Source: Betaproteobacteria bacterium (GTDB taxonomy: Bacteria > Pseudomonadota > Gammaproteobacteria > Burkholderiales > Casimicrobiaceae). From it: a DNA stretch of 64,000 bases. The stretch covers positions 62,001 to 126,000 of the forward strand of contig JAAFJA010000001.1 of NCBI GenBank assembly GCA_013298765.1, read 5' to 3'. The notes beneath the pieces were generated by a model that saw nothing but the letters and a program-made list of their open reading frames with translations, did not search any database and had not been told where the DNA came from. Both the position numbers and the translations under genes were made by a program. Positions 35,047-43,970 of this stretch are shown here, piece after piece. The stretch's first letter is position 1. Each line of letters begins with the position of its first letter.

Positions 35047-35760
35047 TTGCTAATCTCTCCTCATGCCATTCTTTTTGATTTTGACGGCACGCTGGTGGAC
35101 AGCGCGCCCGATCTCGCGGGCGCTGCGAATGATTTGCGCATCGAACACGGGATGGAGCCTTTGCCGTACGACAGCTTGCGTCCATTCGCAACCTATGGCG
35201 CGCGTAGCCTCGTCAAAGCGGCGCTCGGGCTCGTACCGGGAGACGACGACTACGAGCAGAATCGGCAACGGTTTTTGGCTATTTATGGCGAGCGGAAATT
35301 GCACAACTCACGGCTCTTTGGTGGGGTGCTGGAACTCCTGGTGGCGATCGAGCGACGCGGGCTGCCTTGGGGCATTGTGACGAACAAGAACTCGCGCTTG
35401 GCTGAACCCATGATCGATGTGCTCTTGCGCGACCGCGCCTTCGTGCCGCAGGTGGTTGTCTGCGGCGATACAACGGCGTCGCCAAAACCGCATCCACTTC
35501 CGTTGACGACTGCGGCGGAATCGCTAAGCGTCGCACCACAACACTGTATCTATGTGGGGGATGGCGAAAGCGACGTGAAGGCATCTATCGCCTGCAATAT
35601 GCCGTGCGTGTTGGCGGCCTATGGCTACATTCCAGACCTCGCGCTTGCACGCGCATGGGGCGCGCATCACGAGATTGATGAACCCATTGAGCTCTTACGC
35701 ATGTTGCCAAGGATGCCGATGGATTCAGTGCATGCCGCGAACGAATCGATCAGCAAATAG
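35047..35760 (+). CDS. gph: Phosphoglycolate phosphatase-type HAD hydrolase
   Basis: A 237-residue HAD-IA hydrolase. The nucleophile motif is ILFDFDGTLVDSAPDLAGAA, motif II is GIVTNKNSRLAEP, motif III/IV is SPKPHPLPL and YVGDGESDVKAS. Gph removes phosphate from 2-phosphoglycolate, for instance that made by DNA repair. The only usable start is a TTG at 35047: the frame is closed by a stop at 35023 and the nucleophile region begins ten codons later, with no ATG or GTG before it. The TTG start and weak ribosome site suggest low translation. Linked to ubiG as in relatives. Confidence 0.92.
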   Translation: MLISPHAILFDFDGTLVDSAPDLAGAANDLRIEHGMEPLPYDSLRPFATYGARSLVKAALGLVPGDDDYEQNRQRFLAIYGERKLHNSRLFGGVLELLVAIERRGLPWGIVTNKNSRLAEPMIDVLLRDRAFVPQVVVCGDTTASPKPHPLPLTTAAESLSVAPQHCIYVGDGESDVKASIACNMPCVLAAYGYIPDLALARAWGAHHEIDEPIELLRMLPRMPMDSVHAANESISK

Positions 35761-35810
35761 CTAGGGCTTGTTAACACGCCTTAGTCAATCAAACCGGCCC
35801 GCGAATAACG

Positions 35811-36407
35811 ATGAAAAATTTCTCTCTTCCTCTCACGCTCCGCTTCAAGCTCATCGCGCTTGCGCCGCAAATCTTCCTTGAAGACAACAACGGCCAGGTG
35901 CTGCTGTACATAAAACAGAAGCTGCTCAAGCTCAAGGAAGAAGTGATCGTCTACGCCGACGAGGCGCAAAGCCAACAAACCCACACGATCAAGGCCGATC
36001 GCGTGCTCGACTTCCGCGCCCGCTACACGATCACGGGACAAGCCGAGCAAACGCTCGGCGCGATCAAGCAGCGCGGCATGAAATCGCTGTGGAAAGCGCA
36101 TTTCGATGTTGAGGATGCGTTTGGCCGGGAATCATTTTTCATCGAAGAAGAGAACCCGTGGATTCGAATGCTCGACGGCTTCTTCGATGCGATCCCGATC
36201 ATTGGAATGCTCTCTGGCTACCTGTTTCAACCAACGTATCTGATTAAGCGCGTCGATGGCACGCTGGTGATGAAGCTCAAGAAGCAACCCGCGATGTGGG
36301 AAGGTCGTTTTCAGTTAACGCAGGAAGCGCCTACATCGCAGGCGGAGAATGAGCTTCTTGCGTTGAGCGTTGTGATGATGACGCTGTTGGAGCGTTCGCG
36401 CGGATAA
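35811..36407 (+). CDS. LURP-one-related / tubby-like fold protein
   Basis: A 198-residue protein without signal peptide. Features are the beta-rich start FSLPLTLRFKLIALAPQIFL, a charged strand pair QVLLYIKQKLLKLKEEVIVY, DFRARYTITGQAEQTLGAIK and a hydrophobic stretch IPIIGMLSGYLFQPTYLIKR, then VMKLKKQPAMWEGRFQL. This pattern matches the LURP-one-related (LOR, scramblase-like) family, soluble 12-strand barrels around a central helix. The biochemical role in bacteria is not established. The gene stands alone, divergently facing gspC across a short gap. Confidence 0.78.
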   Translation: MKNFSLPLTLRFKLIALAPQIFLEDNNGQVLLYIKQKLLKLKEEVIVYADEAQSQQTHTIKADRVLDFRARYTITGQAEQTLGAIKQRGMKSLWKAHFDVEDAFGRESFFIEEENPWIRMLDGFFDAIPIIGMLSGYLFQPTYLIKRVDGTLVMKLKKQPAMWEGRFQLTQEAPTSQAENELLALSVVMMTLLERSRG

Positions 36408-36474
36408 CTTGCGTATCGCGTAGGCTTGACCGCGCTTTGGCTCTTGTAGGCGCGGGCTTGACCGCGCTAAACCT

Positions 36475-37314
36475 TTAAGAGCGACAACTCGTCGGCGCAA
36501 ACACCCAGCGCCGTGGCGTGCCATTTCGCTCGCCATCAACCACGACCGGCTCGCCGCGCTGAATTCGCGCCATGACTTCGTTCAACACGGATTGACCGCT
36601 CGTAATCGCGCGTCCCTCCGCGCGAAACAGGCTGTCACCGTCTTGAATACCGAACGCTGCAGTGACACCGCCGGTACCCGCAGCGCGAACGCCGCCGCCC
36701 GATTCGCTCACCGCCACCAGCGGCGAAAACATGCGATTAAACGCCGCAGTTTCTTTCATCAATGCGGTCGCAACGGCTGGCTCAATGAATGTGGCAATTG
36801 CGCGATCTGCCCCGCTTAATCGGCAGGTGGACACACCGGCTTGCGAGGCGGCAGTTCCCACCGGCACGCCCTTTTTCCCCGCCTCGCTTTGTGCTTCTTT
36901 GTAGAGCGCGATCCGCGTCTCACGCCCCTTACTTGAGACGATCACGGCGTCTCTTTCGATCTTTTTGACCACATCGCCATTGGGCAACGTTTCGCCCTCG
37001 GCAAACGACGCAGGTTTGCCTTCGCTTCGCACGTATACGCGGTCATCAGCGATACCCACGAGCGTCCACGGCGCATTCGACGACGGACTCGAGGTGGCGC
37101 TCGGCGCGCTCTGCTGCGGCTTTAAATCCATCACGATCGGCGGCGGCGACCACGGTGGAAGCTTCGCAGCCTCGCGATCACCCATGAGGCCGATCAGGAG
37201 CGCGATCGCCCAGCCGATCAGCCCGGCAGCGACGAGCCACGCGAGCGAAACGACCAACCGCTCTCTCGTTTGCGCCGAGTTTCCGGCTTTATAATTGCGC
37301 TGGCCTTGAATCAT
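36475..37314 (-). CDS. Type II secretion system protein C-like (GspC/N) protein
   Basis: A 279-residue protein from the ATG at 37314; a TTG at 37374 would add 20 residues. After a short cytoplasmic lead it has one membrane segment (LVVSLAWLVAAGLIGWAIAL), a Pro-rich linker, then the GspC homology region: WTLVGIADDRVYVRSEGKPA, FAEGETLPNGDVVKKIERDA. The C-terminal part (FGIQDGDSLFRAEGRAITSG) resembles the PDZ-like end of GspC. GspC links the inner-membrane platform to the secretin. No other gsp genes are adjacent, so the rest of the system must lie elsewhere. Exported degradative enzymes in this window could be its cargo, but that is inference. Confidence 0.75.
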   Translation of the reverse strand: MIQGQRNYKAGNSAQTRERLVVSLAWLVAAGLIGWAIALLIGLMGDREAAKLPPWSPPPIVMDLKPQQSAPSATSSPSSNAPWTLVGIADDRVYVRSEGKPASFAEGETLPNGDVVKKIERDAVIVSSKGRETRIALYKEAQSEAGKKGVPVGTAASQAGVSTCRLSGADRAIATFIEPAVATALMKETAAFNRMFSPLVAVSESGGGVRAAGTGGVTAAFGIQDGDSLFRAEGRAITSGQSVLNEVMARIQRGEPVVVDGERNGTPRRWVFAPTSCRS

Positions 37315-37431
37315 GTTGCTCGCGAATGTTTTGCGGGAACGTCTAATCGAATCTGCGTCGGCGTTGTCAACCAACGAGCGCGATTCTGCACTAATGAGCT
37401 TTCCGATGGTTGCGAGAGACTAGTTGGAAAG

Positions 37432-37472
37432 CTCATCCCTCACCCCCGACCCCTCTCCCAAAGGGCGAGGGG
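37432..37472. repeat. REP-like palindromic repeat
   Basis: CTCATCCCTCACCCCCGA leads into CCCCTCTCCC, loop AAA, GGGCGAGGGG (37450-37472), a stem with one mismatch. CCCTCACCCC...CTCTCCC...GGGGAG sequences of this type are dispersed intergenic repeats in many proteobacteria. It lies between the divergent gspC and dapC genes. Confidence 0.7.
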
Positions 37473-37522
37473 AGTTACTCGCTCACAAATCGCTGTCGCG
37501 ATTCATGAAATCATAATTACCG

Positions 37523-38734
37523 GTGAATCCTTATCTCGCGAATCTCAACGAATTTACGTTCACTCGCCTCGCGCGACTGCTTGCTGGCGTCTCACCGCCT
37601 GCTGGATTGAAACCGATCAATCTTTCCATCGGCGAGCCCAAACATCCCACGCCGCAATTCATTCGCGATGCATTGGGAAAGAGCACCATCGGGCTCGCGC
37701 AGTATCCGCCCACCAAGGGCTCCCCGGAACTGCGCACTGCCATCACGAATTGGATCAAGCGCCGCTTTAAGCTCGCCTCGCTCGACGCGGAAACCCAAGT
37801 GCTTCCCGTGGTGGGCACCAAAGAGGCCATCTATTCCTTTACGCAGCTGATCGTTGATCCAACTCGACCGCACCCGACGATTCTGGTGCCGAACCCGTTC
37901 TACATGGTCTACGAGGGCGCGGCGACACTCTGCGGTGCGCAACCCTACTACGTGAACTTCGATGCCGCCACCGGCGAATACGGCTGGGATCAAGTGCCCG
38001 ATTCGGTGTGGCCCCACGTGCAAATGCTGATCGTTTGTTCGCCGGATAACCCGACGGGGCGCATCACCTCGAAAGCGCGTTGGCAAAAACTTTTCGAGCT
38101 CTCTGACCGCTACGGTTTCGCGATCCTTGCCGATGAGTGTTACAGCGAGATTTATTTCGACGAAGCCAATCCGCCACACGGCGCACTGGAAGTCGCACAA
38201 GAACTCGGCCGCACAGATTTCAAAAATTTGATCGCGATGGGTTCGTTGTCGAAGCGTTCGAACGCGCCAGGCCTGCGATCCGGTTTTGTCGCGGGTGACG
38301 CGCAGTTGATCGCGGCGTTTTTGAAGCTTCGTTCGTTTAACGGCTCGGCGATGTCAGCGACGGTGGCCGCAGCGAGCATTGAAGCGTGGAACGACGAAGC
38401 GCACGTGGTGGCAAATCGCGCCGAGTACGCGAAGAAGTTTCGCGAGCTCACGCCGCTCATGCAAAAGCACACGACGATTGAGATGCCAGAGGCCGCGTTT
38501 TATTGGTGGCTTCCGATCCCCGCAAAGTTTGGTGACGATGACGAGGCGTTCACTCGTTTACTCTTTGAACAGACCGGAGTCACCGTGATTCCCGGCTCGT
38601 ACCTCTCACGCACGGCCGCTGACGGGCAAAATCCAGGAAAAGCTTTTGTTCGCATCGCCCTAGTTTCTGAGGGCAAGGAATGCGCAGAAGCAGTTTCTCG
38701 AATTACATCTTTTTTTGAATCTAGCCCCAAGTAA
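37523..38734 (+). CDS. dapC: Succinyldiaminopimelate transaminase
   Basis: A 403-residue class I/II PLP aminotransferase with a GTG start at 37523 (MNPYLANLNEFTFTRLARLL). It shows LSIGEPKHPTPQFIRDAL near the N-terminus, IVCSPDNPTGRITS, ADECYSEIYFDE, the PLP lysine in MGSLSKRSNAPGLRSGFVAG, and the carboxylate-binding Arg in FVRIALVSEG. DapC transfers an amino group to N-succinyl-2-amino-6-ketopimelate in lysine and peptidoglycan precursor synthesis. dapD, the preceding pathway step, follows 23 bp downstream, which confirms the assignment. Confidence 0.95.
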   Translation: MNPYLANLNEFTFTRLARLLAGVSPPAGLKPINLSIGEPKHPTPQFIRDALGKSTIGLAQYPPTKGSPELRTAITNWIKRRFKLASLDAETQVLPVVGTKEAIYSFTQLIVDPTRPHPTILVPNPFYMVYEGAATLCGAQPYYVNFDAATGEYGWDQVPDSVWPHVQMLIVCSPDNPTGRITSKARWQKLFELSDRYGFAILADECYSEIYFDEANPPHGALEVAQELGRTDFKNLIAMGSLSKRSNAPGLRSGFVAGDAQLIAAFLKLRSFNGSAMSATVAAASIEAWNDEAHVVANRAEYAKKFRELTPLMQKHTTIEMPEAAFYWWLPIPAKFGDDDEAFTRLLFEQTGVTVIPGSYLSRTAADGQNPGKAFVRIALVSEGKECAEAVSRITSFFESSPK

Positions 38735-38757
38735 ATTGGACGAATCGCGAATAAGTT

Positions 38758-39576
38758 ATGAGTACATTACAGACGGTTATTGACCAAGCGTGGGAAGACC
38801 GCGCAAGCCTTTCTCCTTCCAGCGCGCCGAAAGACGTGATCGATGCCGTCGAACACGTGATTTCCGATTTGAACAAGGGGCGTGTGCGCGTCGCCGAGAA
38901 GATTGGCGGCGAGTGGGTCACGCATCAGTGGATTAAGAAAGCGGTGTTGCTTTCGTTTCGTCTGAAAGACAACCAGCTCGTGCAAGCGGGTGACCTTGCG
39001 TTCTTCGATAAGGTTGCCACCAAATTTGCACATCTGGACGAAGCGCAGGTACGAGCTGCTGGCGTGCGGATCGTGCCGCCTGCGGTCGCGCGTCGCGGAT
39101 CCTACCTCGCAAAAGGCGTGGTGCTGATGCCCTCTTACGTCAACATCGGCGCGTATGTCGATGAAGGCACGATGGTTGATACCTGGGCCACCGTCGGCTC
39201 TTGCGCGCAGATTGGCAAGAACGTTCATCTCTCTGGCGGCGTAGGCATCGGTGGCGTACTTGAACCACTTCAAGCCAACCCCACCATCATCGAAGACAAC
39301 TGCTTCATCGGCGCACGCAGCGAAGTCGTTGAAGGCGTCATCGTTGAAGAAAACTCGGTGCTTGGCATGGGTGTTTACATCAGTCAAAGCACGAAGATTT
39401 ACAACCGTATGACCGGTGAAATCAACTACGGTCGAGTTCCCTCTGGCTCAGTGGTTGTTTCCGGCAGCATGCCAAGTGGCAAAGGTGAGTACAGCCTGTA
39501 CTGCGCTGTGATCGTGAAGCAAGTTGACGCTAAGACTCGAAGCAAAACATCGATTAACGAATTGCTAAGAGACTGA
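38758..39576 (+). CDS. dapD: 2,3,4,5-tetrahydropyridine-2,6-dicarboxylate N-succinyltransferase
   Basis: A 272-residue left-handed beta-helix acyltransferase, the usual length. It starts [20 protein letters not shown]. Hexapeptide rungs run through residues about 110-220 ([60 protein letters not shown]), ending in [20 protein letters not shown]. DapD succinylates tetrahydrodipicolinate using succinyl-CoA. It is co-directional with dapC (23-bp gap). A palindromic repeat separates it from map. Confidence 0.98.
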   Translation: MSTLQTVIDQAWEDRASLSPSSAPKDVIDAVEHVISDLNKGRVRVAEKIGGEWVTHQWIKKAVLLSFRLKDNQLVQAGDLAFFDKVATKFAHLDEAQVRAAGVRIVPPAVARRGSYLAKGVVLMPSYVNIGAYVDEGTMVDTWATVGSCAQIGKNVHLSGGVGIGGVLEPLQANPTIIEDNCFIGARSEVVEGVIVEENSVLGMGVYISQSTKIYNRMTGEINYGRVPSGSVVVSGSMPSGKGEYSLYCAVIVKQVDAKTRSKTSINELLRD

Positions 39577-39587
39577 CTAAGATCGTT

Positions 39588-39687
39588 CCTCCCCCTTCAA
39601 GGGGGAGGCTAGGAGGGGGATGGGTTTCGATCCCTGCCAAGCCGCCGACCCCCATCCCCACCCCAACCCTCCCCTTGAAGGGGAGGG
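39588..39687. repeat. Composite palindromic intergenic repeat
   Basis: Two perfect hairpins flank a 100-bp unit: CCTCCCCCT-TCA-AGGGGGAGG (39588-39608) and CCCTCCCCT-TGA-AGGGGAGGG (39667-39687). The middle arms AGGAGGGGGATGGG and CCCATCCCCACCCC also pair with each other, so the whole can fold as one long structure. It fills the gap between dapD and map and could stabilise or end the dapCD transcript. It is the same broad class of C/G-rich dispersed repeat as at 37432. Confidence 0.8.
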
Positions 39688-39708
39688 AGCGTTGATGAGT
39701 AATTTGCC

Positions 39709-40500
39709 ATGTCAGTACAAATCAAAAACAAAGACGACATCGAAGCCATGCGCAAGGCAGGTCGGATGACGGCTGAGATCCTTGACTTCATCACGCCGTA
39801 CGTGAAACCCGGTGTGACGACCGATGAGCTCGACGCACTCTGTTCGAAGTTTGTCACTGAAGTTCAAAAGGGATACTCGCCAAATTTGAACTACGCACCG
39901 CTGGGTCATGTGCCGTTTCCGAAGTCGATTTGCACCTCGCCCAACCACGTCGTATGCCACGGTATTCCGAGCGAAAAGAAGCTGAAAGACGGCGACATTT
40001 TGAACATCGATGTGGCCATGGTGATCGATGGCTACTACGGCGACACGAGCCGCATGTTCCATGTCGGCAAGCCGACGATTCTTGGCAAGCGATTAGTCGA
40101 CGCGACCTACGTGGCAATGTGGCGCGGCATTCGCGCAGTGAAACCGGGGGCAACGCTCGGCGACATTGGGCATGCGATCCAAAGCTACGTCGAGCCGATG
40201 GGCTTCTCGGTCGTCAAAGAGTTTTGCGGTCACGGCATCGGTCGCAAGTATCACGAAGAGCCGCAGGTGCTTCACTACGGCAAACCGGGCACGGGAATGC
40301 GTTTGCTCCCAGGCATGATGTTCACCATCGAACCGATGATTAATGCGGGCAAAGCGGCAACGCGCGTGCTTGCCGATGGCTGGACTGCGGTTACCGTCGA
40401 CCATTCGCTTTCAGCACAATGGGAACACACGATCCTCGTTACGGAAACCGGGTTTGAAGTGACGACGTTGTCTGCGGGGTCGCCGCCGCCGCCCGCATAG
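39709..40500 (+). CDS. map: Type I methionine aminopeptidase
   Basis: A 263-residue enzyme. Metal ligands and pocket residues are visible: the substrate His in SPNHVVCHGIPSEK, Asp in LNIDVAMVIDGYYGDTSRMF (two Asp), His in FCGHGIGRKYHEEPQVLHYG, Glu in MFTIEPMINAG and Glu in QWEHTILVTETGFEV. It removes the initiator methionine from new proteins and is essential in most bacteria. glnD follows 35 bp downstream on the same strand, a common betaproteobacterial arrangement. The ribosome site is weak; the C-rich repeat ends 21 bp before the start. Confidence 0.98.
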   Translation: MSVQIKNKDDIEAMRKAGRMTAEILDFITPYVKPGVTTDELDALCSKFVTEVQKGYSPNLNYAPLGHVPFPKSICTSPNHVVCHGIPSEKKLKDGDILNIDVAMVIDGYYGDTSRMFHVGKPTILGKRLVDATYVAMWRGIRAVKPGATLGDIGHAIQSYVEPMGFSVVKEFCGHGIGRKYHEEPQVLHYGKPGTGMRLLPGMMFTIEPMINAGKAATRVLADGWTAVTVDHSLSAQWEHTILVTETGFEVTTLSAGSPPPPA

Positions 40501-40535
40501 TTTCGCGACCAGAAGCGCGAAGCTCAAATCGATTT

Positions 40536-43079
40536 ATGTCAACGCTTGCCGATCTTCGCGCCAATTATCGTAACCAGCGCGCGCTGATTTTTGATGCGCT
40601 ACAAGCGCCCGATCAAGTCGATGCGGCGCTCTGCGCACATGCCCTCGTGGTTGACGATGTATTGATCGCGCAGTGGCACAAACATGAACTACACCGTACG
40701 CCACTCGCGCTACTCGCTGTCGGTGGCTATGGCCGCGTGGAGCTCTATCCGGCGTCTGATGTTGATTTACTCCTGTTGCACGAAGGCATCAATGTGGAAT
40801 CGGTACCGGGCATTCAGGGCTTTCTGAGCGATGCCTGGGATCTAGGCTTTGAAATCGGACACAGCGTTCGCTCGGTCGAAGAGTGCATTGCTGAAGCGCA
40901 AGCAGACGTGACGGTCGCCACTGCACTGCTTGAGCGTCGCGTGCTGCATACCGGGAGCGATGCGCCCACTTCACTCGATCGCGCGTGGGCAAAGCGCTTT
41001 GATGTCCCCCACTTTGTAAACGCGAAGCGATTTGAGCAACAGCAGCGCTACGCTCGTTTTCAAGACACGGCGTATAACCTTGAGCCCAATCTGAAGGAAA
41101 GTCCTGGCGGGCTTCGCGATGTGCAAATGGTGCTGTGGCTCGCGCGCGCTTTGCACGGTATCGATTCGCTCGATGGACTGTGTAGCGCGAAGTTATTGAC
41201 CACCGAAGAAAAAGAAACGCTGCAAGCCGCGTATGACGAAGTGAAGTTCTTGCGCGCGCGGCTACATATGATCGCCAAGCGCCGCGAAGATCGATTGGCG
41301 TACGAACTTCAAGCCGCGCTTGCGCAATCGCTCGGCGTCGAAGCCACCAAAGGGCTTCGCGCTAGCGAAATCATGATGCGCGGCTACTATCAATCCGCGC
41401 GCCGCTTACGATTGTTCAATGACATCTTGATCGATTCGCTGACCGTCGAGCGGAAAGCTGAACCCAGCGCGATTGAGGGCACTCGTTTTGAATCGCTATC
41501 TGGCCATCTGCACATCGCTGATACGAATACACGACTGACTGCACTTGAAATACTTGACGCATTTCGATTGCTCTACCGTGATCGTGCATTTGATCGCTTC
41601 ACCCCCGCGCTCCGGCGTGCGATCTATGCATCGACGGCGATGTTGTCGGAAGACGCCTTCTCCACTGATGAGTGCCGAACTGTATGCCGCGAATTTTTGA
41701 GTGCTGGCCACGGCATCTATCACGCGCTCAAAGAGATGAACGAGCTCGGTGTGCTTGCCAAGTTGATCCCACCATGGGCGCCGATCGTCGGCCAAATGCA
41801 GCATGATTTGTTTCATGTGTACACCGTGGATCAACATATCTTGATGGTGCTGCGAAATATGCGGCGCTTCGCGGATCCGGTGCATTCGCATGAATATCCG
41901 TTGTGCTCTGAATTGATGCAAGAGTTTCCCGAAAAAGAGGTGCTTTATCTCGCGTGCCTCTTCCACGACATCGCGAAAGGTCGTGGCGGCGATCATTCAG
42001 ATTTGGGTACGGTCGATGCGAGAGACTTTGCATTGCGCTTGGGCCTCTCCGCTGAGAGCGTTGATTTCATCGCCTGGCTCGTGCAACACCACCTCACGAT
42101 GTCATCCATCGCCCAGAAAAAAGATATCGCCGATCCCGCTGTGGTACGCGAATTCGCCGCATTGTGCGGTAATGAGACGCGCTTGGTCGCGCTCTATTTA
42201 CTCACCGTTGCTGATATTCGTGGCACCTCACCCAAAGTGTGGAACAACTGGAAAGCCCGCCTGTTAGAGCAGCTTTATCGCTCAACCATGTCGCACTTTC
42301 GTGGCATGGGCGGTGCGAGCGATTTCGACATGCTCGCGGATCGAATGAGTGAAGCGCGCCGCCTGCTTTCGCTTTACGCAATCGACGTAAGTAGAGCAGA
42401 GAAGTTTTGGCGAACGCTTGATTCGGTCTACCTGCAACGCCACAGCGCAGATGAGATGGCGTGGCATGCGAGAAATCTATTTTGGCGGTTTGACGACCAA
42501 ACGCCGATTGTCAAAACTCGCCTGATGTCAGAGGGCACGGGGCTTCAAGTCATGGTCTATGTGCATGACCAGCCTAACCTCTTCGCGCGCGTAATGCGCG
42601 TGTTCGCACGCTTAGGATTTTCGGTGCTTGACGCGCGGGTCCACACTTCAAAAATCGGCTACGCGCTGGATACCTTTACCGTCGTGAATCCCGGGTCTGC
42701 AAAATTTGCGTATCGCGATGTGACCCAGCTTCTTGAACATGACATCACGGAAGCGCTCAGCGAAAAAGGGGACGGTGCCCCTGCGCAGCTCGGGAAGCCG
42801 ACCCGGCAACAGCGAAGCTTTCCGATCGCGCCGCGCATCGAGATTGTGGGCGATGAGTTGGGGCAGCGATTCGCACTTGAGATCGTCGCGGCAGACCGCA
42901 CGGGGCTCCTCTCCCGCATCGCTGACGTACTCGCCAAGCGTGGCGTGTCCATCGAAACTGCGCGCGTCAACACCCTTGGGGGGCGCGCTGAAGACGTGTT
43001 CGTGGTTTCCGGGGGGCGACTCGCCGAAGAGTCAACCCGAATCGCCATTGAAACCGAACTTGCGGAAGCCATCGCTTAG
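40536..43079 (+). CDS. glnD: Bifunctional uridylyltransferase / uridylyl-removing enzyme
   Basis: An 847-residue nitrogen sensor. In order it has the nucleotidyltransferase motif LAVGGYGRVELYPASDVDLL (about residues 61-80), the PII-uridylyltransferase linker, an HD domain with VYTVDQHILMVLRNM and LACLFHDIAKGRGGDHSDLG (about 430-490), and two C-terminal ACT domains (LQVMVYVHDQPNLFARVMRV and FALEIVAADRTGLLSRIADV). GlnD modifies PII proteins in response to glutamine. Length and order are standard. It is the last gene of the same-strand group dapC-dapD-map-glnD. Confidence 0.97.
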   Translation: MSTLADLRANYRNQRALIFDALQAPDQVDAALCAHALVVDDVLIAQWHKHELHRTPLALLAVGGYGRVELYPASDVDLLLLHEGINVESVPGIQGFLSDAWDLGFEIGHSVRSVEECIAEAQADVTVATALLERRVLHTGSDAPTSLDRAWAKRFDVPHFVNAKRFEQQQRYARFQDTAYNLEPNLKESPGGLRDVQMVLWLARALHGIDSLDGLCSAKLLTTEEKETLQAAYDEVKFLRARLHMIAKRREDRLAYELQAALAQSLGVEATKGLRASEIMMRGYYQSARRLRLFNDILIDSLTVERKAEPSAIEGTRFESLSGHLHIADTNTRLTALEILDAFRLLYRDRAFDRFTPALRRAIYASTAMLSEDAFSTDECRTVCREFLSAGHGIYHALKEMNELGVLAKLIPPWAPIVGQMQHDLFHVYTVDQHILMVLRNMRRFADPVHSHEYPLCSELMQEFPEKEVLYLACLFHDIAKGRGGDHSDLGTVDARDFALRLGLSAESVDFIAWLVQHHLTMSSIAQKKDIADPAVVREFAALCGNETRLVALYLLTVADIRGTSPKVWNNWKARLLEQLYRSTMSHFRGMGGASDFDMLADRMSEARRLLSLYAIDVSRAEKFWRTLDSVYLQRHSADEMAWHARNLFWRFDDQTPIVKTRLMSEGTGLQVMVYVHDQPNLFARVMRVFARLGFSVLDARVHTSKIGYALDTFTVVNPGSAKFAYRDVTQLLEHDITEALSEKGDGAPAQLGKPTRQQRSFPIAPRIEIVGDELGQRFALEIVAADRTGLLSRIADVLAKRGVSIETARVNTLGGRAEDVFVVSGGRLAEESTRIAIETELAEAIA

Positions 43080-43216
43080 TCCGCTCGTAGCCATCGAGGC
43101 AAGCGTTACGTCTATCAAATTTTTTATTGCAGCGCCTAATTTATCGGGGCCCGCGTATGATTTACAAGTATCTTGTGAATAGTTTTTTATGGCATTTAGT
43201 CCTAATAAAATTGGGG

Positions 43217-43750
43217 CTAAATAGTCATAGTAGATCGGCTATTGTGTGAGCAGCGCACGCGTGCGACGCTACGTTCTAAGCAAATAACGAAGCCGAACCA
43301 TTTCGCCAAACTCGTCGGAAAACAGAAGCCGTCGCTCACGAACCCGAGCTTCGCTTTAGCCTCAAGCACCGCGCGGTTGCCCGGTAAGTGCTGTGAGACT
43401 ACTTCACTGCAACCCATCGCCGCTGCCGCTTCGAGCATTTGCGCAACCAAGCGCGAATAGATTCCTCGGCGTTGGTAATGCGATACGACGCCAGAATTCG
43501 ACATATAGAACCGCTCGGGCGTCAGCTGCCACCCAATCGACCATCCCACGAGATGATCCTCGTCCCAAGCCCCTATTCGCAGCTTCGCCACATCGGGGTC
43601 AAATTTGATGCCCCTGGGCAAGCCTTTACGGCGCAGCGTCTGGTGAAACGGGGCACGAATACCTTCCGTTTGCGCAAACACCTCGCGCTGCAACCGCGAA
43701 AACGCACGCTCAGGAAAACGCTCGACGCTACAGTAGGTGATCAAGCGCAA
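43217..43750 (-). CDS. GNAT family acetyltransferase
   Basis: A 177-residue protein. The acetyl-CoA-binding loop is in SNSGVVSHYQRRGIYSRLVA, followed by GCSEVVSQHLPGNRAVLEAK and the fold-closing LGFVSDGF. It lies at the end of a minus-strand set with the small membrane protein and purL, 15 bp after the former. It acylates an unknown substrate. The basic C-terminal tail (ARVRCSHNSRSTMTI) is not typical and may be loosely structured. Confidence 0.82.
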   Translation of the reverse strand: MRLITYCSVERFPERAFSRLQREVFAQTEGIRAPFHQTLRRKGLPRGIKFDPDVAKLRIGAWDEDHLVGWSIGWQLTPERFYMSNSGVVSHYQRRGIYSRLVAQMLEAAAAMGCSEVVSQHLPGNRAVLEAKAKLGFVSDGFCFPTSLAKWFGFVICLERSVARVRCSHNSRSTMTI

Positions 43751-43765
43751 CTTTCCCAGAGCAAT

Positions 43766-43936
43766 CTATTTCGCGCTCACCTTGCTCGATTTGGCAATCA
43801 ACGCGACACCGAGCGCAACGAAACCGAGCCCAATGCCGTAGAACGCAGGCGTAACTACTCGCCCCGTCGCAGCAAAAACGCACCCCGCAGCGATAAAAAG
43901 AATGCCGGCTAGTTTTCTGTTTTTCTTCAGTTGCAT
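43766..43936 (-). CDS. Small two-segment membrane protein
   Basis: A 56-residue protein starting MQLKKNRKLAGILFIAAGCV, with two hydrophobic segments (LAGILFIAAGCVFAATG and AFYGIGLGFVALGVALIA) and a Lys-rich end. The start at 43936 is supported by AAAGGA eight bases upstream. It lies 34 bp after purL and 15 bp before the GNAT gene on the same strand, so it is probably co-transcribed. Small proteins of this type are common in betaproteobacteria; no function is known to me. Confidence 0.7.
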   Translation of the reverse strand: MQLKKNRKLAGILFIAAGCVFAATGRVVTPAFYGIGLGFVALGVALIAKSSKVSAK

Positions 43937-43970
43937 GTGAGTCCTTTCACCCGCACTTCGGGCGTTGGCA

